This document shows positions 11,270 through 22,569 of a DNA stretch of 41,063 bases, piece after piece. Both the position numbers and the translations under genes were made by a program. The stretch is from assembly GCA_027604685.1 (NCBI GenBank), contig JADHYX010000176.1:2575-43637 (forward strand). The letters are read 5' to 3'. The first letter of the stretch is position 1, and each line of letters opens with the position of its first letter. Below the pieces are notes generated by a model. That model was not told the DNA's origin, searched no databases, and saw only the letters and a list, made by a program, of their open reading frames with translations. This stretch comes from Lobulomyces angularis (Eukaryota; Chytridiomycota; Chytridiomycetes; Lobulomycetales; Lobulomycetaceae).

Positions 11270-12899
11270 TTACATTAATCCTGTAGAGGTCAAAGTACTT
11301 TTAATTAATGCTCCGCTATTATATAAAAAAAATATTGTACAGTTAAAATTTTAATTTAAATAAAATAAATAAATTATAACTTACATGGCTGTATTTATAA
11401 CTCGTTTCATTAACCTAGAATCAGTACTCGTTGTGAAATAAACAAAACTTAATTGTCTGTTAGATTGTTTTTGAAACATTTTAGCAAAAAATATCTTTAT
11501 TTCACGTATGTCATTTTGGCCTATTAAGATGTAAAAAAAAAAATATCCATAAGAAATAAATGGATTTCATTTTACCATTATAAGCTGGAAAATAGTTTAC
11601 TAGAGGTATTGTAGACAATTTTTCTTCTAATAAATCCATTTTATTGAAAAAGAGCATGAGTTCAATTTTACATAGTAGCGAATGGTTTACAATAGATTGA
11701 AATAATACTAAAGCTTCATTCAAGTTACTTAATTCAGAACTTTCATTCGTCGACTTATCATAGCTTGAAATATCTACAACAAACATTGTTGCTGATGCAC
11801 TGGTAAAATATGGTATCCAAGTATGTCGTTGAGATTTTTGTCCACTGACATCAATAAATTTAAAATTTGAGGTTTGTAAATGCAAAGTAGTAACTTTAAT
11901 AACGTTTGTAGCTTTCCTAGAGCAAATAATATCTAAGGGCAATAACAAAAAAAATTATTTTTGCTTAATTCTTATTTTATTTTTAGTTGAAACCTTGATT
12001 TGTAGGATAAAACATTGCATCAAAAATTCGATCACATTGAGATAAAAAGCTGTATATAAAATTCATTAGCATTAGAAAAACTAAAAAAAAAAAGTTTTTT
12101 TTTTTTTTTTTTTTTTTACTAAGAAGCAGTATCTTGAATATTTAAAAAATTCAATTCAGATTTTCGTTTTAAGCATTTTTGAATTAGATCATTTTTGGAT
12201 AATTTTACTATTGCTTTTGAAACTTGCGAATCAACATTTATTGTATTATCCCAAATATAATTGTTTATTAAAGTTGATGCTTCCTTTTGTTTTTTTTTTT
12301 TTTTTTTGTAAAAAAAAATTTAATTTAAATTGATAATTATTATATCTTATACAATGTATTCTTCATTTATTGGGCATAGTTTTAAAATATGTACACCTTG
12401 AATTAATTTTCTAACTGAATCAAGAATCTAGTAATAGGAAAGTTATAATAGAGCAAATTGAATTTGATACATACATTTTCGATAATTACAATATGATGCT
12501 CATCAATTTCAGTTAAAGTGAAAGCACCCCTCGAATCACTTAACCTTAGCTGTTTTACGAGGGTAGACTTCCCACTGCATGAAGATCCTAAAACAAGAAC
12601 TCCAATATACTCATCTTCAGCCTGAGTAATTTTTTTTTTTTCTTTCTCTAAAATTTTTTTTATCATTTGATTTCTTTTTTTTGCTTCTCTATTAAAACAA
12701 CCATAAGAATGTATGCTTATAAAAAAAAATACACTTACTTTTGATCCATTGCACAAACTTCTACCAAATTTATTCCGTTGTCATCTGCTAGTTGGGCAGT
12801 AGTTGCTTCAGTAAAACCTTCCGTTTCCAGTGAAGAGTGAATTTGAGAATTGAATGATATTTCACTAGTGAATTCTTTTGGCTCAGATATTTTTTTCAT
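11270..12899 (-). CDS. Divergent G-protein alpha subunit, copy 2 (tandem paralogue)
   Basis: Same exon plan as the neighbouring copy 1, from which it is 264 bp away. An N-terminal exon (12899 to about 12739, MKKISEPKEF.., ending NGINLVEVCAMDQK) shares the EGINL/NGINL block with copy 1. Exon 2 carries EAKKRNQMIKKIL and a P-loop LVLGSSCSGKSTLVKQ. Helical-domain pieces include NYIWDNTINV and FLSQCDRIFDAMFYP. Switch I is IICSRKATNVI, switch II FIDVSGQKSQRHTW, then FVVDISSYDK, FFNKMDLL, FTTSTDT and the end STGLM. The catalytic Arg, the Thr, and the Gln of switch II are present; the Gly before it in DVGGQ is Ser, as in copy 1. No myristoylation signal. The last intron before the terminal SGALIKSTL exon is conserved in position with copy 1. 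Product is about 390 residues. Clearly a G-alpha; receptor and effector unknown. Confidence 0.86.
12095..12117. repeat. 23-bp T homopolymer in a G-alpha intron
   Basis: An uninterrupted T run lies in an intron of G-alpha copy 2, with a second T run at about 12291-12307 in the next intron. Confidence 0.85.
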
Positions 12900-13276
12900 C
12901 TAAAATAATTTTTGTTTTCTCTTTCTTGTGAGTTTTTAAAATGTAATAAATTTTTCAAGAAAATGAAATTTTTTTAAAAAAAAAAAAATGATTGGTTAAA
13001 TAAAAGTAAAATTTTTAAAAAATTGTAAAAAAATTTTTTAAAAATGTAAAATAAATTGTAAAAAAAGATAAAGATAACGTTTTAAAAAATTTATTTTACA
13101 TTTTAATCAGCAACTATTTTTTATTTTTATTTTTAATTATTTACATTTCAATTTCAGTAGTGAATTTATGTAAATAATTGCCAAAAATTTTATATCACAT
13201 AAACATTACTAAAAATATAGTTTTTTATTGCATGTAAAGCAAAAATTGCTTCATTAACTTAACATTTAAATTAAGT
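12900..13276. other. Intergenic, A/T-rich
   Basis: No gene recognised. Mostly A and T runs, covering the upstream side of G-alpha copy 2 and the 3' flank of the UPF0193 gene. Confidence 0.5.
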
Positions 13277-14284
13277 TTATTTATTATGCAGTAGTTTTAA
13301 TCTACTCATCCTGGATTCAATTTCCTGGTTTATTTTGGACTTGAATTCTTTTTCTCTTCCCAACTGTTTCATTTCTTCTAACCAATTTTTTCTTTCCAAT
13401 ATTTCAATTTTTACTTTTTTTTTTACAGAAAAAAATTACTGTATGTTAGAAAAATAATTTGCAAAATTAAATACGCATTGTTATTTCATCTATTTCTTCT
13501 TCCTCTTCTACTGTATATTCGTTAATATGTTTTTCATTTTGTTTTTTTTCTTTTTGGGAGATAACAATATTTTCCAATCCAGACATCTTTTTTGCAAACT
13601 CTTCAATCTGCAATTCCCGATTTTCTAAATAAAATATTTATAGATTATTGATTTAAAGTAACTTACTTCCTTGTTGAAAAGGTCTGTAGTTGATGTCAGG
13701 ATTGTAACAACCACTATTTTTAATTGTTTCCAGACTTCTGAGATGTGGTTTATTATTTCTTTTAATATCATCAATGGTTAATCTAAAGGTTTGTAAATTA
13801 TTCTGCAAAAGCGAAATTTTCTTTTTTTTTTCAATATCCAACTTAGAAATTGGTAAGGTAGATTTTTCTAAATTTTTTAGTTGCAAAAAAAAAATTACAT
13901 AATAATAAAACCTGAAACGAATTCATCTAATAATAATTGCTGTCTGTGAGTTAATTTTGAAGTTCCCATCATAGACTTGAGTAGTAACTTAACATCACTA
14001 CTTAGTCCATTTTTACTTTTTATGTCAGCAGTGGATTCGTTTTTGTTTGCATAATTTTTTTCGTTTGACTTTTCTTTGTTGTTAAAACTTGGTCTATTTC
14101 TAACGGCAAAAGTTCTTTGATTAATGTGCTTAATAGATTTGAGTTCAGCAAGCTGGGGAAACTTGATTTCTGCAGTAGGATTGGTATCATCAAACTGATA
14201 CCTTTTTGAAGAGGTATTCTGTATATTTTGATTAAGTTTAAATTGCCGTGATGATGCAAAAGATGGAATAGCTGGAATTGACAT
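13277..14284 (-). CDS. UPF0193 (EVG1/C22orf23-like) flagellar-associated protein
   Basis: Four exons: 14284 to about 13912, about 13886-13670, about 13625-13475 and about 13435-13277. The N-terminal exon holds SSDVKLLLKSMMGTSKLTHR, matching the LLK-MM--SKLT-xQQ block that defines UPF0193 proteins. A middle part has LRSLETIKNSGCYNPDINYR. The C-terminus reads ERKNWLEEMKQLGREKEFKS followed by KINQEIESRMSRLK, the second conserved block (E-R--FL-EM--LG-GK-Y---I--EI). The family is known mainly from ciliated eukaryotes and lacks a firm molecular function, so a ciliary or flagellar role is inferred from distribution and from STPG2 nearby. It lies head-to-head with MIC60, 131 bp apart, so the two probably share a promoter region. 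Confidence 0.78.
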
Positions 14285-14415
14285 TATTTTTTTGCTATTT
14301 CTTAATTAAGTTAGAAACGCGAAAATTATATTTATTCATCTACTGGGCGTGCCAAGGCAGCGATTATAAATGAATTTGAGTGCCGTAGCACAAAAAAAAA
14401 ATTTGAAAATTCAAA
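14285..14415. promoter_or_regulatory. Bidirectional promoter region, UPF0193 and MIC60
   Basis: Only 131 bp separate the divergent start codons, so both promoters must lie here or overlap the genes. A less AT-rich patch (about 14340-14390) contrasts with the surrounding sequence. No specific factor site was recognised. Confidence 0.45.
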
Positions 14416-16685
14416 ATGCTTCGATCAACTCGCTTTTTGTCTTCTTCAACTAATAAACCGCAACCATACCTTAAAAAGTTTCTATTTACCTCCCTTTCCT
14501 TAACTGCGGTAGCATACTCTTCTGCAGCATTCTACGCTTCAATTGATCAGGACTTCAACAACAACTACTTTAAAGATACACCTTTTTCAAAAGAAACTTT
14601 GGAATTTATAAATTATCTAAAAAAAAGAAACTTAAATGAAATAGTTTTAGATGCAGGGGAAAACCTGGATAAAGTCAAAGGAAAAGTTCTAGAGATTTCG
14701 GAGGAAGTTAAAAACCAAACAAGTACTGTTCAGAATGGGTTAAAAGACTCCTTAAAAAAAGGTCAAGATCTTTATGAAGATGGAGTTAAGGTTTATCACG
14801 ATTTGGAAGCAAAAGCGAAAGATAACTTGGTAATAAAATATCGAGTTTAAATTGAGTTTTAAAAAAAAAACTTTATATAAGGAACACGCTAAAGATTATT
14901 ATGAAGGGGCCAAAAATATAATAAGTGGAGGCGTGACAACTGTATCTGAAACGGTAGAAAGCATAAAAAAAGCAATGGGTGTGGTAAATCTTTTTATTTT
15001 ATAATATTTTTGTAACTGTCAGTGAAAATACCAGGAAAGCAAGGAAGATGAACGAATCAAAGAATTGTTACGTGCGAAGGAAATAGATGACGCGAAAACA
15101 GCAGCCACTGCAAAACTGAAAACAGGGAAACCAGATGATGCGAAATCCACTCTTACTACAAATTCGTTGAAATCAGAGAAATTGGATAATACGAAATCTC
15201 TTAATGAGAAAAAATCTCATGAAGCTGCAATCTCGTTACCCAATGCTGAAAAAAAGAGGCCTTTAGAGCAGGAAAATATAGCAGTAATTAACAAAGATGG
15301 AAAAAAAAACTCCAAATTTGAAAATATTTATCAGGAAGCAGATAATAAAAACGACTTTAATTCTTTGCCAGGTGTGGTAATACCATCAATATCTCCAGTA
15401 ATTGTCGAGTTCCCATTGAATACTACTCCAGAAGTCGTCCCAAAAGTTGGAGCTGCAGTTAACGTTGAAGAAATTTTAAGTGAATCTCAACATCATAGAG
15501 ATTTAGAGGCTCACAAGAAATTATTAAATAAATCTACTACAATCACAAAAATTCAAGACACTTTGAAAAATTTGTACTCAAACTTGAACGAAATTAGTTC
15601 CAAAAGTACCTTAGCTAATGAAGATAAAGTTCTTATCAGTTTAGCTAAAATTAGCGTTAATGAAAGTTTGCAAAATTTAAGCAAACATGAGGAGGAGGAA
15701 TTTCAAACGATAAAATTAACGATTGAAAAACAGAATGCAATATTTGAGGGTCAAAAGAAGAAGCTTGAAGAGGAGCACCAAAACGACATAAAAAAATTGG
15801 AATTAAATATGGGTGAAAAGTTTAATAATGAAAAGTTTATATTGTTAGGGGAATTGAAAGCTAAACATGACGAGGATGAAGTGAAGCTTTTAGCTCAGCA
15901 AGCACTTTTTTTTGCTGATGAGTTAGAATTAAAATTAAACGAACAAAAATCAAGTTTAGAAAAAGAATGTAAGTTAAGATTGAAAAATGCAATTGAACAT
16001 GAAAGAGATGAAAGATTTCAAAGATTAGATTTATTAGAGCTAAAATTAAAATTATTGGAAAAAAGTACTTTTGAAGATGTTGAATTACTAGAAAGATTGG
16101 AAAACCTTAGAATTTTTAGAATTTATTTAAAAAAATTAAAAAAAAATTTTGAAACTAAAAATTTTGAAGAAGAATTGGCAAATTTGAAAAAATTAAGTTT
16201 AAAACAATCAAAATTTGTTCAAGTAATTTTGCAAAGTTTAAAACCAGAAGCAGACGGCTCAAGTTACCTGAATAAAAATGAAATTCAACAAAAATTCAGT
16301 AAGGTAACAAAAGAATTAAAGAAGATCCAATTTATACCAGATAACAATCTTGGGCCCTTTACCTATTTTTTCAGTTCTCTGCTAAGCAAGTTTTCATTTA
16401 GCAGAGAACCTAATTTATTTTTACCTGGAACTGATATGGAAAGTGTTTTAGGAAGAGCCAGATATTATTTTGAAAAAGAAGATTTTGATGGTGTGTGTAG
16501 AGAATTGAATCAATTAAAAGGATTCAAAGGAGAAGTCTGTAAAGACTTTTTAAATGGTTTGAGAAATTACTTGATTTTTACACAAGCATTCGAGGTTTAT
16601 AACTATTTTTATATTAAATTTAAATTTTTTTTTTCGATAGGTTTTAGAAACTCACTTGGAATTAAGTGATTTGAATTTGGTTTGA
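14416..16685 (+). CDS. MIC60: MICOS subunit MIC60 (mitofilin)
   Basis: Four exons (14416-14829, 14882-14983, 15035-16594, 16641-16685) encode about 705 residues. The start MLRSTRFLSSSTNKP is a mitochondrial targeting sequence, followed by a single membrane span (FTSLSLTAVAYSSAAFYAS). A long Lys/Glu-rich coiled-coil region fills the middle. The C-terminal mitofilin domain shows FIPDNNLGPFTYFFSSLLSK, GTDMESVLGRARYYFEKEDF and VCRELNQLKGFKGEVCKDF, ending in a short exon ETHLELSDLNLV. MIC60 is the core of the MICOS complex; it is anchored in the inner mitochondrial membrane and shapes crista junctions. Its presence implies mitochondria with cristae. The central region contains a block of Lys/Asp/Ala repeats (DDAKTAATAKLK, DDAKSTLTT, DNTKSLNEKK) in exon 3. 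Family assignment is secure from the C-terminal domain. Confidence 0.92.
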
Positions 16686-17033
16686 GTTAAACTCCTTTTT
16701 TCAAATCATTATTTTAACTATTAAACTGATTACATAAGAAAGAATTAAATAATATATTTATTTTAACCTGTAACAATATAATAGAAGTTGTTCAATACGT
16801 TTATCTTTGGAATTTTTTTGTAATTCTCCAAACTAATTCTCGTAAATTTTTTATAACTTGCAAATCTTTTCAAAAACAGAAGGTCCAAATTTTATAAAAA
16901 ATATTATACTGATATTATAGTAATATCCTCTACAAAAAGTATTTTTTGATGGTTTGTATCACACTGCAGTATTTTTGTAGAATTTTGTTAAGTAAAAACC
17001 GAGCATATATTATTTTCATAAAACATTTGGGAT
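16686..17033. other. Intergenic, TCF25 upstream region
   Basis: No gene seen between the end of MIC60 and the start of the TCF25 gene. It should hold the MIC60 3' end and the TCF25 promoter. Confidence 0.5.
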
Positions 17034-19608
17034 ATGTCTCGTCAACTAAAGCGACTACAAAAAGAAAAAGAGCAATTATTTTTTAACGATGTTGTAGAGC
17101 AAACTGCCCTTGAGGAAAGTGAAGACGATGAAACTATCAAACCAAAAATGAACAGTTTTTTACATTTATTTGATGATCAAATGTCAAATGAAAATGATTT
17201 GATTGATGAAGAGGATGAAATTATTAATGAAGAAGAAGTTCCACCGGTGATGGTAAGGAAATTTTAACTTTTGCCTTAAATTGTTCCTTTACAATAGCCA
17301 ACTAAGCAAAAAGTAAAAAAATCTACCAAGAAAAAAGGAAATAAGGCATCCAAGTCAAACAAGGTAAAAGAAAATGTTTCGGAAGACAACGAGTTTGATG
17401 ACTTTGACAAAACTTTAAAAGAATTGAGTGAAAAATACAAAAACTCATCCATTGAACCTCCCAAGGCAAATCGGAAAAATTTTCTTAAATTATTCCAGGT
17501 TGATACCAAAAATTTAAATCCAACTTCTGAAATGAGAAGAATTTTTGGATCAAAAGTTGTTAATGATGCTTTGGAAAGAAATCAAAGAAATCAACTACGA
17601 AGTGGTAGAGGTGTTAAAACATTAGCAAAAAGGACTTATTTAGCGCAGTCCAACGACACCTGTAAGTTTTTATTTATGCAATAAAAGTGATCCACTTTTG
17701 TTATTAGTAAAAATTACTTCTAACTGCAAATATTATTTTTTCCAGCTACTCATTTTTTTTTTGTCTCATATAACCTTACTTTAAAATTACTTTTTTTTTA
17801 GGGCCACGAATTGAAAAGCAGCTGGGATTAGATATGGAGCTAATTGAAAATGATTTGGAGACAGATACCAAGTTATTTACATTTACTCACTCAAAAAAAT
17901 ACCAGGAGGTTCAGAAAAAATTTTTAGATTGCCAACTAACGCATGATCCGAATACTATAGCACATTTATTAAGAATGCATCCTTATCATATTGACAGTTT
18001 ACTTCAATTGAGTGAAGTTTCTAGGCACAACGGAAACATGAATGACGCATCAGAATTAATAGAAAAAGCGTTGTATGCATTTGAAAATGCTTTTCATTCA
18101 ATGTTTATAGTGGCATCAGGTTTGATTTAATACTCTAATTTTGTCGTTAATTTTTTACATAAGGAAAGTGTCGATTATGCTTTGATAGAGTAGAAAGTAG
18201 GTCTTTTTTTTTGGCCTTATATAAGCATTCCATCTTAGTTTCCAGAAAGGGTTGCTGGAAGACTTCTTATGAATGTAACTACGCAATATCTATTAAAGTT
18301 AAAAATACTTTTTACAGTAACAAAATTTTTGCTATCTTTGGATTTGGATAACGATCCTATGGGTTGCCTCTTGGTTTTAGATCTTTATTCCATAAAAAGG
18401 TGAGAAGATTCAATATAATTTTTTATGTTAATAGTTTCTTGAAATAATCAGTCAAATGTTTGAAGTTATGATAGTCATGTGGGACGCAGCGAGGGAAATT
18501 GGTAAAAATTTAGGAGGTTTAAATTGTTTTCCAAATTGGTGGTTTTCGACAGCATTAGCAAAAAAAGAATTACATGGAGAAGATCAAGCTAATTGTATTT
18601 TAGAAGAAGCTCTCTTAACTTTCCCTTATTTTATTACTAAGTTATATAACAAACTTGGAATTGTATCCGATTTTCAAATAAATCCCTATTTCTTTTATAA
18701 AGGCAGTGGAATACTTGGGTACGTTAATAATTAAACCATTTTTTATATGCTGATTATATTTTTTTAGTGATGACAAAGAATCTCCGATTCTTACCTTAAT
18801 TGAACTATATTTAGAGAGAAGTAGCTCACTTTGGAAAGAGCCAGAAAATTTGGAGTGGTTGAAAAAGGTTTTTAATGGTTTACACAGTGATTTAAAGCAC
18901 CGCAATTTAAAAACTTTTGTTGATTTCAGATTGAAATTATTTAAAAACACTAAGTTTGATCTACCACTTAACATTAAGAGACACGTCTATATATCAGAGT
19001 TGAATAGTGCTGTTTCTAACTTACCACTCAGTTCAATTGGATCGTTTAGTGTAAACGATCCTTTACCTCCTGAAACAGCTGTTGCTTCTGTATATGATAT
19101 TTATTTACAAGAGCGTGCAAGGGCATCAAATCCTTTTGCAGGGGCGGTAGATAATCTTACTAAAATATCGATTTAATGATGTATAGGGTGTTGCCAGTGG
19201 ATTTGTACGATCCTTACTACCATGGTTGAATATTCCAAACAATATAAGGGATTTACCACAACAGCGTAGGGAAGCGGTCAATGTTGTTGAAAATTTGAAT
19301 CAAGAAGAGGAAACTATAAGATACGTTGAAGAAGCAATTAGGCGACAAGGCCAAGAAGGAAGACTACCTGGTACATATATGAGCATAAAAGCGCTAATTA
19401 ATTTATTTAAGGGATGTTTCCTGAAGGTGCTGAAGAACAAGAAAGCTGGATTTCTTCAATAAGAGATTACTTGTTTCAATCAAGATTATTCGCCGCCTCA
19501 CAAAATAATGCAGAGGAAAGCACTCCTGATTTAGAAGAGAGCATTTATGTTGAAGAGGAGGATGCTGAGGAAGATGATGAAGACTTAATGGGGGAAGTGG
19601 AGTATTAG
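17034..19608 (+). CDS. TCF25: TCF25 / RQC1 ribosome quality-control protein
   Basis: About eight exons with short introns encode roughly 640 residues. The N-terminus is acidic with a basic KKSTKKKGNK tract. It is followed by NRKNFLKLFQVDTKNLNPTS and EMRRIFGSKVV, the TCF25 signature. The helical-repeat body includes HLLRMHPYHIDSLLQLSEVS, GKCRLCFDRVESRSFFLALY, KHSILVSRKGCWKT, LLSLDLDNDPMGCLLVLDLY and LNCFPNWWFSTALA. The C-terminal part has FSVNDPLPPETA, RSLLPWLNIPNN and a very acidic tail (EEEDAEEDDEDLMGEVEY). Yeast Rqc1 is a subunit of the ribosome quality-control complex, which ubiquitinates stalled nascent chains on 60S subunits with Ltn1 and Rqc2; human TCF25 does the same. Introns were placed by GT..AG and phase, for example about 18271-18317, which restores the reading YELTKFLLSL. 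Call is strong. Confidence 0.9.
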
Positions 19609-19746
19609 ATAATTTATATAACTTATTTCATATAGCAATTCTGTAACAATATATTGTACTTATAATATATATACTTAAATTATTAAGATTGAAGTTTTTT
19701 TTTTAATAGGTGTTTAAAAAAAAAAAAAAATAGAAAAAAATTTGTG

Positions 19747-21609
19747 ATGGAATCAAAGTGCGATTTTGATTTTACACAATTTAATGCGGATTTTTTTAAT
19801 AATAGCGAATTTGAAAATTATTTTGAAAATACTTTCAGCTTCAATGACAATGAAACATTAACTTATAACAATCTTTTGACAGCAGAATTTGAAAATAGTT
19901 TAGTGGACAACTTAAATTTGTTAAATGAGGACTCAAGCAGATTTTCATTAATATCTCCCTGTCAATCATCTGAATCGCCGAGTAGTATTGATACAACTTA
20001 CCCCGTAGATTTAGCAAACTCCCTTGAAACTTCTTGTGAACCGCAAATAAATTCCGCAGCTGATGTCAACAAACTTAATTTAAAGAGAAGGGTGCATTCT
20101 TGTGATGCTGAAGACGCTTTGAATTTAAATGACAATAGCAATTTACAACTTGTATTTAAATCACCTAGCATTATTCCATTTTGCGATAATACAACTATAA
20201 ACACTGCCCATCATAAAAAAAAAATAAAACTATCTCAAATACAGAAGAAAAAAAACTTGTATGATATATTATCTTTGTATCGATTTAACGGAAGATATCT
20301 TTCGCAAACCATCAATCAGCAGTAAGTAAGAAAATGAAAATTATTGTTTAGCTTGTAAATTATTTTGTAGGTTAAATGACTATGTTCATGCAATAAGCTT
20401 AAATTTACCGATGTTTTACCAGGAACAAGATGTATATAATTTAGAAAATTCATTTTCTTTAATGGAAATTGATCATACCCAATCCTCTTATAACCATGGT
20501 ACCGAATGTTATTCTTTACTAAGGTTTTAGATTAATTTTTATTGTTTCTAGAGTTAAATTATATTTATTATTTTTTTTTTTTAGAGGTTGTAGGTTTTTA
20601 TTTTTCTCAATTGGGAAACCTATGGATTCATACTTGGTAAAACGAATACTGCATTATAGCGAAGGTAGCAGAAAAAAATCAGCGTGAAATTAATTTTTTT
20701 TTTTAAGGTGGTGGATATGTACCGAATAATGTCCACAACCAGATTTTGGAAGAGATATTTGCAGCTATACAAAAAAGTTCTATTAATATTGATGAATTAG
20801 TAACTTTACGAGGATTGTTTGTTGGATCTGTTGTTAATCACTTGGTTCACAAATTTTATTTAATATACCAAAATAACCTGTTTCAACTACGGGAAGAGTT
20901 ACTTCAATTAGCGAAGGCCAATATTAAAACAGTGGAGCAGTTTTATAATACTAATTTCAACGTGGGCATTACCAATTGCGAAGGTGCAAAGGATAACTTC
21001 GAACTAGAAACAGAAAAGGGTTTTAACTCTAAGCGAATATTTCCATGGCCAAAAATAAGAAACGTAAACGAAACAACTTTTTTTATGGGGCCCTCTACTT
21101 CAACTAACTATGTAAGAACTCTTTTATTCGGTTACTTAAAACAAGTAATAAAAACCTTTTTAAAATTTTTCACTGACGATCAACTGGATCTAATAGAGTA
21201 TTCTCCATTATCAAGTAATTTTATATCTCCTCAAGATTGCTCAAAAAGTATGATTGGACTCCGCATTATAGTTCCTGAAAATAATAACAACAAATACATA
21301 ACCATTTATCGAAAACAGCACTATTTATCTTCCGCAACATTTTATGGGGAAAATTTGGATAGATTAGTTCAGAATGAAGTTTGGGGATCAGAAGAAAATT
21401 ATGATTTGATTAGATTATTATGTTGTGGAGGCGCGATATGTGGAACACATAAAAATAGTTTAGGGAGAACAGTGGTTCGAGGAACCATAATGACTTGTGA
21501 TTTTGTTGACGAACGAAAATGCATACTCTGGGCGAAAATTGGGATAGACGAAAAGTGGGTTTTCGCACCACTCCCTGACGATAATAATTTAGTCAGTTTG
21601 TTAACTTAG
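19747..21609 (+). CDS. Unrecognised protein with acidic N-terminus
   Basis: Four exons: 19747-20321, about 20371-20524, about 20585-20662 and about 20707-21609, spliced in frame to about 570 residues. The ATG at 19747 is the first in frame and lies 138 bp after TCF25. Exon 1 is rich in Asn, Phe, Asp and Ser (DFDFTQFNADFFNNSEFENY), followed by a basic patch (HHKKKIKLSQIQKKKN), the look of a nuclear activator. The C-terminal 300 residues look like a folded domain: LRGLFVGSVVNHLVHKFYLI, MIGLRIIVPENNN, RLLCCGGAICGTHKNSLGRT, RGTIMTCDFVDERKCILWAK and KWVFAPLPDDNN. No known domain was identified, nor a signal peptide or membrane span. A nuclear regulatory role is only a guess from composition. Confidence 0.7.
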
Positions 21610-21862
21610 TAACAATTTTATATAATTAGATGTATCTTGTAGTTTATATTTGCTAAATTTTGTATAATTATTAAAAAGGTTTTAGATTGTAGCATGAATT
21701 TAAATTAATTGTTATTGTGTTGTTAAATGTGTTTTTATTGTGAAATAAACATTTTTGATATTAAAAATTAAAATTTTGAACAATAAATTATTTTTAGTTA
21801 TCGACAACGAATTAAAATTTTTTTATTTTTATTTTTTTAATTTAAAAAATAATATTTAAAAA

Positions 21863-22353
21863 ATGTCATCAAAATCTGCAACATTAAAAGAAAGGGCAGA
21901 GGAATTAGATTCAACCTTGAAAACTTTAGATCAAAACATGAATCTTTTAAAGTCTAACTTAAAAAATGGTAATTTTTAGATAAAATTTAGAGTAGAATAT
22001 ATTAAGATTAATCTACAACATTGTTTATTTTTTTTTGGTACTCTTTCTTTAAATTTTTTTTTTCGTTGTGTACAAAGGCATCTCCAATTCCATTACAAAC
22101 ACTGCAACGAGTACACATGAAGTAGGAAGTGTAGTTGCTAACAATTTGCAGAACGACAATTCACCGGAAAACGATAAAAATAATGAAAATGCTCTTCAGA
22201 TTGAAAAGTAAGTAAAATTGAGATATTCTTGCATTAACTTCTTAATTTTTTTTTGTTTAAAGTAAAAAGCTAAATTTTAGAATACAAATACTTTTAAGAA
22301 GCATCAAAGAAAAGGACGAATTGTTAAGGGCAAATGGATTAATAGAATTTTAA
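21863..22353 (+). CDS. Small coiled-coil protein, unknown function
   Basis: Three exons (21863 to about 21968, about 22079-22207, about 22261-22353) give about 109 residues. Splicing at GTAATT, GTAAGT and AG sites keeps one frame to a TAA. The N-terminus, MSSKSATLKERAEELDSTLK then TLDQNMNLLKSNL, has heptad spacing suited to a coiled coil. The middle is polar and Asn-rich (NLQNDNSPENDKNNENA). The C-terminal helix NKKLNFRIQILLRSIKEKDE is amphipathic. This could be a small subunit of a larger assembly, but no family was recognised. It converges with the coiled-coil gene on the other strand (216 bp apart). Confidence 0.55.
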
Positions 22354-22569
22354 TTAATATCATTATTATCCAAAAAAAAAAAAGAAATGTAAGAAATTTT
22401 TAAATTTTTAATTTGTGAAGCTTAAAAAAAGAATTCTGAAGTCTTCATGTTTATTTGAATGAAATTTAAATTAACATTACCCATTGTTGCGGACAAAAAA
22501 AAAAGTTTATCATAATCTATCTAAAACTTAAAAAGTACCAAGGTTAAAAAGTATCAGACTTAACAAAAT

